Of a stretch of DNA of 64,000 bases, positions 10,250-20,339 are shown one piece after another. The stretch's first letter is position 1. Every line of letters starts with the position of its first letter. Origin of the DNA: Acanthosepion pharaonis (taxonomy: Eukaryota; Mollusca; Cephalopoda; Sepiida; Sepiidae). The notes beneath the pieces are model-generated. The model had not been told where the DNA came from and ran no database searches. It worked only from the letters and a program-made list of their open reading frames with translations. Where the stretch lies: the NCBI GenBank assembly GCA_903632075.3, contig CAHIKZ030000957.1, forward strand, positions 1,710,001 through 1,774,000. The letters run 5' to 3'. The translations under genes and the position numbers were made by a program.

Positions 10250-11535
10250 CCTCGTCATTATTGCATAGATAAATATTCTCTTTCTGAATTATGTATTTTT
10301 TATATCTTAATATTTACCATGTTCGTATTCACCATACTGTAAGGTAGTGTCGTCTCCTTAAAAATAAATAAAAATTAATTATAACACTCAAAATAATTAT
10401 GAGAAAATAATTAGAACAATTATAATAATCATTAATTCACTCATTCTAAACCAATAAGAATCGACCCGCTTTTCTCCTCAACACACACAAACACGTGACA
10501 TACTCACTATCGAACAGGCAGACCACATGGACAGGTCATCAATACGTGCGTCAACGAAAATTTCGTCCAATTATCCATAATAGTAACATATATCTTTTAG
10601 CACTCAACAGAAATTCGAGGTATGAAAACCCCACACATTTCTTGTATTTTTCCAACTAACTTATCTGGATACTCACCTCTAAAAAAAAAAAAAAAAAAAA
10701 GAAAAAGAAAAGAAAGAAAGAAAAACAAAACATAAGACTATATACACTTTACTTACTCTTTATGTTTTCATTGTGTCGGATTCCAATCTATATTTGATCT
10801 ACTTTTGACCCCACATTCACAATGTTACTCAGTACCACTGTTTCTCAAATCTCCAACACCAAATAACAACCAGATAATAAATAATACTTGTTTTGTTGTT
10901 TCCATATCTTGATGTTTCTCATTTTTACGAGTATTTTTGTATATATAAATGTTAGTGGTTTATGAATATTTAGCAATAAAATAAACTCCCTAGAATAGTA
11001 TGCGATTTAATACTATTAATAATGATTTATTTTAATTGTGTTTTAGTTTCAGATACTATAAAAATTAGATCCACATCATAATTTTGAAATCGAGGGCACA
11101 GCAGAAAAGTCACCGTTTAGCGGCCGTCATTTTGCGGTTGAAGTTCAACAAACGAAACCTGCAAACATCTGTATTTTAAAATTACTCGATAAATTTTTGA
11201 TGGCTAAAAATGAATGCTTTTCATCAATAATCTGTGTAGTTATTCATATAAAATATGATTCCTTCGTATTTTCTCCAGTGCTAATCGTTAATCTTGCGTA
11301 TCATATTCTACCCATCCTCTTACTGTTTGAGCACTTATATAGTCTCTATACTTTATCTATTCTAATTAGGCAGGTATTTACATATCACAACATAAATATG
11401 CCCATGTATTCATTATAATGAACAGATGTTTTACATATTTGTCTCATAAATCCTATCCTACGTAAACATTATATTTTTTAAATGAATTTCACCTAATTAA
11501 AGGCTGGGGAGCCGTCAAAGTTATAATCCAACTGT
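10250..11535. other. no recognised gene; poly-A tract at 10681-10740
   Basis: AT-rich sequence with an A-rich run at 10681-10735 (A20 followed by GAAA repeats), possibly a retrotransposon tail, and the second copy of the 8538 repeat at 10441. The frame at 11197-11418 is hydrophobic by composition only. Confidence 0.5.
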
Positions 11536-11539
11536 GAAA

Positions 11540-12130
11540 ATGGTAAAGATGAAAGATGGAAATTATGATTATATGAAGCAAAGATGGTGATTGTCCTTTA
11601 AATAGATCAAAGTGACGATTCATAATTGAATATGTCAAGGTGACGATTAACCTTTGAATGGGTCAATATGAGGATTGACTTTTGAATAAGACAAGATGAC
11701 TATTGACCTTTCAATAGATCAAGATGATGATTGAACTTTGAATAGGGCAAAAATGACGATTCATATTTGTATAAGTCAAGATGACGATTCACGTGGAATT
11801 AGGCAAGATAACGATTGACCTTTGAATAGGGCAAGATGACGATTGAATATTCGAAGATGAGGATTGACCTTTCCATTGGTCAATATGAGAATTGACCTTT
11901 GAATAGGTTAAGATGACGATTGATCTTTGAATAAGTGAAGATCACTATTGACCTTTAAATAGTTCAAGGTGATGATTGACCTTTGAATAAGTGAAAATAA
12001 ATTTTGACATTTAAATATTTAAAAATGACAATTGACCTTCGAATAGCTGAAGATGGCCATTAAACTTTGCAATATGACGATTGAACTTTGAAAAAGTCAT
12101 GAAGAAATTGACCTTTCAATACGTCAATAT
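11540..12130. repeat. 28-bp minisatellite with palindromic unit
   Basis: About 18-20 diverged copies of a unit like GACCTTTGAATAGGTC followed by AAGATGACGATT. The first 16 bases contain the inverted words GACC and GGTC, so each unit can form a small hairpin. Confidence 0.9.
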
Positions 12131-13065
12131 TAGAGAGAAAAGCAAAGTGTGAATGAAAATGGTAATGTAAGGTCGACTTAAAACTGTTGACCCTAATTAG
12201 TGAATATTTTTTATTCAAATAAGGCATTTGAAAAGGCATCATGTAAAGCATGAACAGTTTTTTTTAAATTATTTTTAATAAAGGAAATCGTAAAGTTTTA
12301 AATTATTTTTTTATAAAAATATTTTTGAATGTTGATTTACTTTATTAAAAAATAAATTACATTAGGATTTATTTGATTAAAAATTTAAAAAAAAACAGCT
12401 TCATTTTGTTTTGAATTTTTCGATTTTTTAGAACTAATTAAAAACAATTGCGTTTTAATGAATTATTTTTATACGTCAATTTCTTTACAAGTTACTTTAT
12501 CAAAATAATTGAAAATATTCACTAATGAAGGTTATAATCCTTAATAAATTACCTTTATTCGGTTATAAAAAGGTTACAATTTTCTGGTGCAGAGTTGTCT
12601 CGGTCCAGAGTTGTCCCGGTGTTTAATCAACGGTATTCAGTCGGCGGTGTTGTTTTGAACCTACTTTAAAAGACCTCCAACACGTGTTTGCTATTCTCAA
12701 ATAGGGTAAGGTTGAAATTTACTTAAACCGTCATATATAAAGTGTTTCAATTAGCTTCAGACGTATTTTTCAATTAGATATTATTAGAATGACAGTGTTG
12801 TCTACAAAAATATTCCCATGGGAGCAGGTATATGTCTAAGTTTTAAATGCTTTCAGCTACGACGCTCGGTACGACTTTCATGGAATCGAATTTCTAGCGT
12901 CTTCTAAATATAAGGAAGCTACATTCAGACAACCCGAGATCGCGTTTGACCTCTTCACAAGGTCATTCTACTTTTCCCTCATAATCTCGATTTCCTACCA
13001 CTGTCTTTTCTATTCATATCACTTACTTCATTCACCATCATCATTTTCACTGTAGCCCTTTAGGC
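12131..13065. other. no recognised gene
   Basis: Very AT-rich first half (12250-12560), then a more mixed segment. No feature I can support. Confidence 0.5.
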
Positions 13066-13167
13066 GTTGTTGAGTCTTGTGTTGTATGAAATTCAATATT
13101 AAAAATGGATATAAAAATCACCTGTTTAAAACATCTACACACGTGCAAGACAGTGATTCTTGTAATA

Positions 13168-13301
13168 AATATCAACGTTGCATCGGTCAGATGACAGCAT
13201 ATTTAAGACGTAGACTCACAAACCACTTAAGTGATCTCAGTTCGATAAGAAAACAATACAAACTTCATACAAAAATACATACAACCAGAAGAAAAATATA
13301 A
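13168..13301 (+). pseudogene. possible GIY-YIG-like fragment of a retroelement
   Basis: An open frame gives CIGQMTAYLRRRLTNHLSDL then SSIRKQYKLHTKIHTTRR. The pattern [YC]IGQT..YLRRRL..H resembles the start of GIY-YIG nuclease domains carried by Penelope-like and some LINE elements. It is short and lacks the rest of the domain, so this is a tentative call. Confidence 0.35.
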
Positions 13302-13302
13302 T

Positions 13303-13303
13303 T

Positions 13304-13338
<35 letters not shown>

Positions 13339-13346
13339 CATCACAC

Positions 13347-13402
<56 letters not shown>
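13303..13402. repeat. (CTAT)n then (TA)n arrays
   Basis: A short CTAT tetranucleotide run (13303-13338) is followed by a TA run (13348-13402) and GTAT/GTGT repeats. Confidence 0.95.
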
Positions 13403-13412
<10 letters not shown>

Positions 13413-13915
13413 GTGTTCATGTGTGTGTGTATAAAGTTAAAATGCATAGGAAAACTGTATTATTGGTCGATGCATTTCGTCCAATCTGGACATTCTCAAG
13501 GCGAAGACGAAATAAATTTATTGAAAAGACAGTAATTATTAACAACAAACGAAATATCTTTAGTAACTGGAAGAATTTAGAAAACGCTATTGTCTTCATA
13601 TAGTCAGCTGAAAATTAAGTCAAGTACTTTCACGTGTAGAAATATTGTTTTTGTTGTTGTGTTGACGGATTCAACCATTTTCTTTTGATTTCTTGATATA
13701 GTCGTGTATGTTGGTTTGGTAGAATAATAATTCTGTTAGAAAAGGTGATATTGGGAAAAAACCTGGGCGTAGATTAATATTTGGATAATATTCAATGGCA
13801 ACACTCTCGAGGATTCTCCTTCTGAGTGAGTTATTTTTTTTATGAGTGTAGCATTTTTAAAATCAAAATTGTGGTTGAATTTATTTCTATGTATGACTAG
13901 TGTATTAGTTAAGTT

Positions 13916-14268
13916 GTTTTTTGATTTATTCTATATATGATGATGGACTCTCCCGTCGGTTTTAACGTATGAGGTTCCGACAGCTTTGTTTATTTAACCT
14001 TGTGTGTGAGTCGCAAGTGACACTTCAGTCCCGCTAGTGATTTGCAAAGAAGTCCACAGATTGTGCAAGAGTGTGGATTGTTGGAGAATATGGCTGGAAC
14101 AGCAGCTGATATTTTATTCCTTTCCCTAGTTTGACGAAGCTTGACAATGTTTGATTCTGCCTTGTTCTTGATGCCATTTTAGCATGTAGTCTTCCATTCA
14201 TTACGATCAATTACGATGTTCTCAAAGGTAGTGTGATTTATATTCGCAGCTAAGAGGTTTTTTGATTT

Positions 14269-14279
<11 letters not shown>
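13916..14279 (-). mobile_element. 5'-truncated LINE insertion flanked by 23-bp direct repeats
   Basis: GTTTTTTGATTTATTCTATA (extending to 23 bp) occurs at 13916-13938 and 14257-14279 and looks like a target-site duplication. Between them the minus strand encodes a LINE C-terminus (14222 down to 13990): DRNEWKTT, one stop, VKLRQTRERNK, then the C2H2-type finger CTICGLLCKSLAGLKCHLRL-TH and a stop. The C-x2-C-x12-H-x4-H spacing is exact. The 3' end before the duplication reads GAGAGTCCATCATC. Confidence 0.7.

Positions 14280-14322
<43 letters not shown>
14275..14322. repeat. (TA)n array
   Basis: This TA run directly follows the right-hand target-site duplication of the LINE insertion. Confidence 0.95.
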
Positions 14323-14324
<2 letters not shown>

Positions 14325-14329
14325 CCAAA

Positions 14330-14895
14330 ATTACCTTATATGGGAGGGGTATAGATCTATTTTATCTAACGAAACGTATGTTAGTCTTATTCAACCCCGG
14401 TGTATAGACTGTGTTTGTGTCGAAATTAGAAAATTAAAATTTAACTTTGACAGCAGTCGAAAAATTGTTACACAATTTATCCATTTCGATGTTTCAGTCT
14501 GACGAAATAGCCGTATCAGTGGCAAAGGGGAATGGTTGAAGGTATTGGCCTTAACATTAAACTGGGGTTACATAAAGAATGAGCTGTTAAATTGAAACTA
14601 AAATAGGGCCGAAAAGAGAGTTTTATATTACAAAAAAAAATTAATTATATATATATAAAAAGTTAGGTTTCTACTTAAAAAGTAACAAACTATACTTAAA
14701 ATGAATTATATTAAAAAGAATAACAATAACTCATATTTAGATAAATTATATTAAATTTAAGTAGGAATATAATTAAAACATTTAGATTAATGAATAAAAA
14801 TTGCAAGATAAAATTAATTATCCATTTTTAACTTTAAAGATAAGATAAATCAAATTATATTAAAAGAACCAAACCATACCAATTTATATTTTTTT
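14330..14895. other. no recognised gene
   Basis: AT-rich. The second half (14640-14890) is dominated by ATTATA/TTAAATT words. No element or gene recognised. Confidence 0.5.
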
Positions 14896-14899
<4 letters not shown>

Positions 14900-14956
<57 letters not shown>

Positions 14957-15076
14957 ATTTTCTTAACCAATGAAAAGAATAACAACCGGAACAAGTCGTA
15001 CTAAAGATAAACTATGCCTCAAATACCAATCGAACATATATCAATGTTTTTACAATATCATAAAAGCATTTTAAAA

Positions 15077-15144
<68 letters not shown>

Positions 15145-15145
15145 G
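14900..15145. repeat. two (TA)n arrays and a short (GTAT)n
   Basis: TA runs at 14900-14954 and 15080-15141, then GTATGTATGTATGTATGT. The frame across the second run is only poly-(Tyr-Ile). Confidence 0.95.
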
Positions 15146-15289
15146 TATGTATGTATGTATGTCTCTGGTCTATGTCTATTGTTTTTTTTTCAAATTCTCG
15201 AAGATCTCTCGCTAAAAAAATAAACCAACCAACACTCAACAAAATGGACAATTACGAATATATCAACAATTTGATTTAATACAATCAAT

Positions 15290-15456
15290 ATACAATGTGA
15301 TAAGTCCTGATCTGGCATCTCGTCTATAGTCACTGTGTCACAGACGTGATGTGTCTTCCCTCTGTCTTTTTTACAAATATTTTCATGGCATCTTCTCTGA
15401 TGATCTACTTTCACTGGTTCCCAGACTGCGTAAATTTAAGCGTGCTACTAGGTTGT
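15290..15456 (+). pseudogene. LINE reverse transcriptase fragment
   Basis: Frameshifted plus-strand translation gives PDLASRL, then LCLFYKYFHG, then a proline/arginine-rich join. It corresponds to the conserved LSHRRAVASLCLFYKYFHGN region seen at 29410-30056 and 41515-42060. It stops abruptly where the head-to-head SINE palindrome starts. Confidence 0.65.
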
Positions 15457-15795
15457 CCAGTGTGCCATATGTCCTTGAGGCCTCAAGGACACATGGCACA
15501 CTGGATAAAGGCGTTGGTTAGATCCAGTGACAGTACCCAAAGAGTGTTAGTTCAATACCCAGTTAAGGCAGTGGAGAACTTTCAGAGGGAAATTAACAGG
15601 AGATAACTGATAAGTGACACCCATTAAACATAGCACGTGGAACTAGAACAGTCTACCCCAGTGAGTGAAATAAAGGGTCCAGTTCGACATTCCAACCACC
15701 TGAAGAAGGCCGGAGAGTACAACGGCCGAAACGTTGTAATAAATATGACGACAAAGATGAGGACAATAGTCCGAATAATCTAAATAAGACTACCA
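15457..15795 (+). mobile_element. tRNA-headed SINE (family H) with 5' palindrome
   Basis: The tRNA-like head starts at 15481 (A-box-like TGGATAAAGGCG, B-box-like AGTTCAATACCC). The body holds AACAGTCTACCCCAGTGAG, the motif CTGAAGAAGGCCGG..CGGCCGAAACG, and a tail GACAATAGTCCGAATAAT. It ends at a (TA)n array. The 24 bp before the head (15457-15480) are its reverse complement with one mismatch, forming a palindrome with no spacer. Relatives lie at 30090, 36838, 37236, 40418, 49925, 50236 and 54350. Confidence 0.75.

Positions 15796-15798
<3 letters not shown>

Positions 15799-15842
<44 letters not shown>
15799..15842. repeat. (TA)n array at SINE tail
   Basis: TA run immediately after the tail of the family H SINE. 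Confidence 0.95.
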
Positions 15843-15846
<4 letters not shown>

Positions 15847-15966
15847 TAATGGTCAGAGTTGATTCAGACCAGGAAACAGTTGTATTACAAGTGCTCAATA
15901 GAAGTAAGAAAAAAAATATATAAGTAAAAATAATAATAACATGTAGAGCTTATAATTTTAAATATA

Positions 15967-16206
15967 AGGAGGTCAATTGAAATACCGTGAACTTCGTTTA
16001 GACCTGATTGGTTTCTTTTCTTCAGCCTTCCTTTCCATTACACCCAATGTCCTGTCTTTCATTCATCATGCGCCTTTCTTTTAAAGATACTTATCTAGTA
16101 TTCTTTGTGGATATTTGAAATAAAGCGTTAAAGTGGTCATTTCAAAAGTATCGACTGTAGGGACCTTCAGGTCGAAACCAAGGTCGCGCATTTTAATTGA
16201 CCTCCT
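15967..16206. mobile_element. small element with terminal inverted repeats
   Basis: AGGAGGTCAATTGAAAT at the left end and ATTTTAATTGACCTCCT at the right are inverted repeats of 17 bp with one mismatch. No clear target duplication is visible. Inside, near 16163-16187, GACCTTCAGGTC (a perfect small hairpin) is followed by GAAAC and GTC. No transposase is present. Confidence 0.5.
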
Positions 16207-16332
16207 GATTTTTATTAATTAATTAATTTTTTCTCCTTTATCTTTTACGATGTTAAGTATTCTCGATATGAGACATTCTCTTTTTTGTGTTAGTAATCCA
16301 TATTTCTTTCTTGAACTGTTGAATATATATTG

Positions 16333-16336
<4 letters not shown>

Positions 16337-16381
<45 letters not shown>
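16337..16381. repeat. (TA)n array before Penelope-like frame
   Basis: TA run that abuts the 5'-truncated end of the Penelope-like element. The ATG of the open frame is formed at this junction. Confidence 0.95.
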
Positions 16382-16384
<3 letters not shown>

Positions 16385-17039
16385 GAAATATAGTCTTAAG
16401 GTGTGCTATATTTATGGAATAAAAGTGCCCAATATCAGAGATAGGGCGTGTGTAAAAATCAGCTACAGCTGCACCGAGAGCATGGCACAAATAATAAAAA
16501 AGCACAATAGGAAAATTATCAACAAACCACATGAACAAATTAAACCCACGTGCAACTGCAGAATAATGAAGGAATGTCCCTTAAACGGAAATTGTTTACA
16601 AAACAACGTAATATACCAAGCCACGATAAAATCACCAGATAACGAAGAAAAAGTATACATAGGAGTAACTGAAGGACCCTGGAAACAAAGAAATTATACA
16701 CACAAAACATCTTTCAAAATAGTAAATATGCGAACAGTACAATGCTTTCTAAGTATATCTGGGAAATTAAAAAACAAAACGCACATCACACCAAAAATAT
16801 CTTGGAAGATAAATTTAAAAAAGTCATCAGCCTACAACAACCAATCAAAAAAACTTGAAAAACTTTGCTTGGAGGAAAAAATAGCTATCATTACTTTCCC
16901 CGACCAAAATAAATTATTAAATAAAAGATCCGAGCTCATCTCAAAATGCAGGCATGAAAATCAATTTTTACTACGTAACCTAAAAAATGAAAAACGGAAA
17001 AATAAAATAAAAACAAATAAATACACTAATAAAAAATAG
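16381..17039 (+). CDS. Penelope-like element C-terminal region with GIY-YIG endonuclease domain, 5'-truncated
   Basis: An uninterrupted frame of 219 codons. Residues 26-31 (KISYSC) match the linker that follows the reverse transcriptase in Penelope-like elements. C58, C60, C66 and C72 form the cysteine motif that precedes the nuclease. VIYQA (77-81) and YIG (93-95) are the GIY-YIG pair, with R104 and H108 in the expected helix. The end (SELISKCRHENQFLL) is typical of the family. The reverse transcriptase is missing, because the element starts at a (TA)n junction shared with copies at 403, 58104 and 63912, so the ATG is probably not a native start. In intact elements this domain nicks DNA for retrotransposition; here it is most likely a dead 3' fragment that happens to remain open. 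A hammerhead-like motif lies 430 bp downstream. Confidence 0.8.
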
Positions 17040-17467
17040 AAATAAAAAAATAAATAAATACTATGTTGCTTAAAACCGAAAAGAGAAAATATACAAGTAA
17101 AATAAATTGACCTAAATTCATCCAAGTAAATAAATAGACAAACCAATCCCAAATTAAAAACTCTTCCCGCCAAAATAATAGTTAGAATGAACTACAACAA
17201 CCAACCCCAAAATTGAACAAATAGCTTTAATTAAATTCTCAAACCAAAACAAAACTGTTAAATATGTAATATAAACAAATTTTTACCACGTTAATAAATG
17301 AATAAATAAATAAAATAAGAAACAAAAATAAAAACGAGCAATATGATTTGACCCAAATAAATAAACAAACGACTTCCGGTAAAATAACCGCCATAATAGA
17401 ATACCCACAATGCACCACTAACCCGTATATATATAAATAGCCGAGAAAAATAACAGCATATGTGGCC
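17040..17467 (+). other. 3' untranslated region of the Penelope-like element
   Basis: A-rich sequence with several AATAAA/AAATAAA words between the stop codon and the hammerhead-like motif. No other gene seen. Confidence 0.5.
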
Positions 17468-17508
17468 CTGACGATTGCATATAGCATGAAACAGACTGTC
17501 GCCTCTAA
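17463..17508 (+). ncRNA. hammerhead-like motif of Penelope-like element
   Basis: Core CTGACGA (17468-17474, allowed CUGANGA form), weak stem II TGC/GCA around loop ATATA, core GAAAC (17488-17492), spacer AGACT, triplet GTC (17498-17500), then GCCTC. Stem I is short: GGC upstream can pair with GCC downstream only if one C is bulged. Hammerheads are known in Penelope-like elements. This copy looks weakened. A decayed antisense copy is at 58190-58220. Confidence 0.6.
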
Positions 17509-17534
17509 GTGTTGACTTTTTTTATGTTCATTTT

Positions 17535-17536
<2 letters not shown>

Positions 17537-17585
<49 letters not shown>

Positions 17586-17657
17586 AAATATGTATTGAGT
17601 ATATATATATATATATTGAATATATATATATATATAGTGAATTGAATATATATGTAG

Positions 17658-17698
<41 letters not shown>

Positions 17699-17745
17699 AA
17701 TCTATGTATATATTGAATATATATATATTTATATTGAATAGATAT

Positions 17746-17800
<55 letters not shown>
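17537..17800. repeat. compound (TA)n array with TTGAA interruptions
   Basis: Long TA runs broken by repeated TATTGAATA, GTGAAT and GTATATA words. Poly-(Tyr-Ile) frames across it are not genes. Confidence 0.95.
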
Positions 17801-17801
<1 letters not shown>

Positions 17802-17930
17802 ACAGCATGAAATAATAGAAGGGGCAGAGATCGGAATGGAAACCTCACATATATAATTGAATATATATATATATATATATTTGAGGTTTGCAGTCCGATA
17901 TCCGTCCCTTCTATCATGTCTTGCTGTTGG
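17799..17930. repeat. inverted repeat around a (TA)n core
   Basis: CAACAGCATGA..ATAGAAGGG..ATCGGA..GGAAACCTCA (17799-17846) is matched, inverted, by GAGGTTTGCAGTCCGATATC..CCCTTCTAT..TGCTGTTG (17881-17930). The arms are about 48 bp with a few mismatches, and the loop is a TA-rich run. Confidence 0.85.
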
Positions 17931-18140
17931 AAATTTGACCTTCTAATAACTTTTATGTTTGGCTCTCTATATGGATTCCTTAGCCTTTATCCCGGAATTG
18001 AAATCACGACAACCCAAGCTAAGCTTTTATCTGTCAGACCGAAATAGCCGAGAATTAATACGAGATATACGCGATTGATTTAATCTCTTACGTTGAATTG
18101 ATTTCGTTCCGCCCTTTTTTCGTACTGCCCAAACCAAGGT

Positions 18141-19361
18141 CGAATCGAAATGCATCTGAAGTTGTTTGGAGGGTACAGTAGCTGAATTGGTAATGGTAAT
18201 GGTAATATTAACCGTTTCCTTATAAGGAAACATTAGGAATCAATTGACTGAGCAGTCACTGCTACTGTCTGTTGAAATTTATAAAACTCTATCAGAAAAT
18301 AGCGATCTCAAGTCCAATTTTTATCTCCCTTTCCAATATTGATGGAGGCTTCCATCCTAACATTTTAATTGAAATAGTGTGGAACATCAACATCTTGATA
18401 ATATCCTTATGTCCTCTCTGAGTTAAGTGTGCTATCCATTTTAGTTGTTGTCGCCCTTGTAACTTCTCAGGCTTTCCAGTATATTTCTTTGTTTTTGAAA
18501 ACTGTAACACCAGTCTGCAATGTCTGAAGAAGGATGGTCTTCGTCAAGATTCACAGGATTCATTTGCTCAAAGATATTTTTAACCATTGATCCTCCAATT
18601 TATAGACCAACCTTCTATGCGGGTCATAGTCAAAGAAAAGATTAAATATACTGTCCCATCCATTTTATATTGACTGAGTAGAATGTGATCCACGTTTTAA
18701 TTGTTTCTCTTTTTGAACATCCTCAAGTTATGCCATTTCTTTTATTTTATAAAATTCATTGTTTGAATTGGTAGCGCCAATTCAAATCATTCGAAATAGT
18801 TGTTGTCCCTGAGACCCACAGGTTACAAATATTGTGATAGCAACCGTTCACAAATATCTAAAATGTCAGCTTTATATAAACGCTTTGGATGATCAATGGT
18901 TAAAAATATCTTTAAGCAAATGAATCCCGTGAATCTTGGCGAAGACCATCTTTCTTCAGACATTGCAGACTGGTGTTACAGTTTTTAAAAACAAGGAAAT
19001 GTACTGGATGACAGAAAGCCTGAGGGGTTTCAAGAGCGGCAACAACTAAAATAGATAGTACATTTAACTCGGAGAGGGAATCAGGATATAATCAAGATGT
19101 TGACGTTGCACACTATTTGAAATAAAATGTTAGGAAGGGAGACTCCATCAATACTGATAAGGGAGATAACTACTGGACTTGAGAAACCTATTTTCCTGTT
19201 ACGAGTATTTTAAGAGAAATATTTTTAAATTTCAACACAACAGCACTAGCTGTTCGGTCAATGACTACCGAATGTTTACTTATAAGGAAATGGTTAATAT
19301 TACTGTTACGATTACCAATTCAGCTGTTGTAACCTCCAAACAACTTCAGATGTTTCTCGAT
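18141..19361. repeat. large inverted repeat, arms about 460 bp, spacer about 290 bp
   Basis: The left arm (18141-18597) and right arm (18885-19361) are reverse complements at roughly 80 per cent by eye. Shared anchors include CTGAAGTTGTTTGGAGG, CTGTAACACCAGTCTGCAAT, TTTTAGTTGTTG and TTTTTAACCATTGATC. The short frames at 18292-18510 (-) and 19179-19472 (+) lie on the arms. I recognise neither and see no terminal repeats or target duplication. Confidence 0.8.
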
Positions 19362-19849
19362 TATGATAGTAACCAAAATATTGAAGACATTCGTTCTAAT
19401 GCAAATAATTTCAATAATGATAACTTCTCATCAAGGAAATTCAGACGAAAAGTGTCTGCTTTTATCATGTAAAATTAAACGTTGTGGAATAGAAGCTATA
19501 AATTTTCATAATTTTGAGATGTACTGCAATGAATGGCTTAATCTCGGCACAGGAAACGTTCTAACTCATCAGTATAAATAATCATTCTAATTCATGGTAG
19601 CGAAGATTAATTGGAAAGCAGATAAGATAAACTGAATTTAGACTCGATCACCTTTCTTTTCAAGAATATCATCATCGTCGATATGCGCTCTTTGTCAACC
19701 AGATTTAACGCGTAAAGTACAACGGACTTTCATACCAAGAATACTGCAGCCGATTATGGTTAAATATAGAGAATTTTGTTTAAATGAAAATCTCCAATCC
19801 ACGTGTGGGGGTGCAGAGTGGGATACAAATAGCGAAACAGCCACATTTC

Positions 19850-20090
19850 AAGCATATACCCTCGTTCTGGGTATGACGATAAACTGCATCTGGCATTACG
19901 ACCTCTGATCGGGATATTGGAGGTGTTGAAGAGTGTGGACCCATCTCTTAATTGCTGTTGTTCTCAGGTTCACCCTGACCCGGGATGGTAGCACCTGTTA
20001 GGGTGTCCCAGCTATGAGCAAATTGTTAACCCTCAAACTGGGGTTAAAACACTATGAAAATATAAAAAAAATATTTTTATAGTAAAAATA
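19850..20090 (+). repeat. interspersed repeat V, copy 2
   Basis: Matches 6620-6900: CTGGGTATGACGATAAACTG, GGTAGCACCTGTTAGGGTG, CCCAGCTATGAGCAAATTGT, AAAACACTATGAAA. It is followed by ATTTTTATAGTAAAA and CCAGCAATAC words, as in the other copies. Confidence 0.7.
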
Positions 20091-20339
20091 CAATCAATAC
20101 ATTTTCCAGAAATACATTACTATAAAAAATTAATAAATATTACTAACAATACATTTTCGGAAAAAAATACCAGCAATACTTTTTTTTTTTTGTAAATAAT
20201 ATATATTGCCAGTAATAGAGTTTCGGATTTGTGTGTAGATTTCTCGTCGTGATACATGACGTGGTTGAGGCTAATAAATAGTGACAGAAAGGCAGATAAA
20301 GGAATATTTTGATCTACTCATTAATTTACTAAGTGACTT

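Noticed and set aside
16160..16190. GACCTTCAGGTC-GAAAC-CAAG-GTC, stem II and downstream core of a hammerhead
   Set aside because: The CUGANGA core is not present upstream (CTGTAGG instead) and no stem I pairs. Kept only as a remark on the small element at 15967.
17536..17917. Long frames of poly-(Tyr-Ile) here and at all other (TA)n arrays
   Set aside because: They are translations of TA dinucleotides, appear on both strands and lack any other protein feature.
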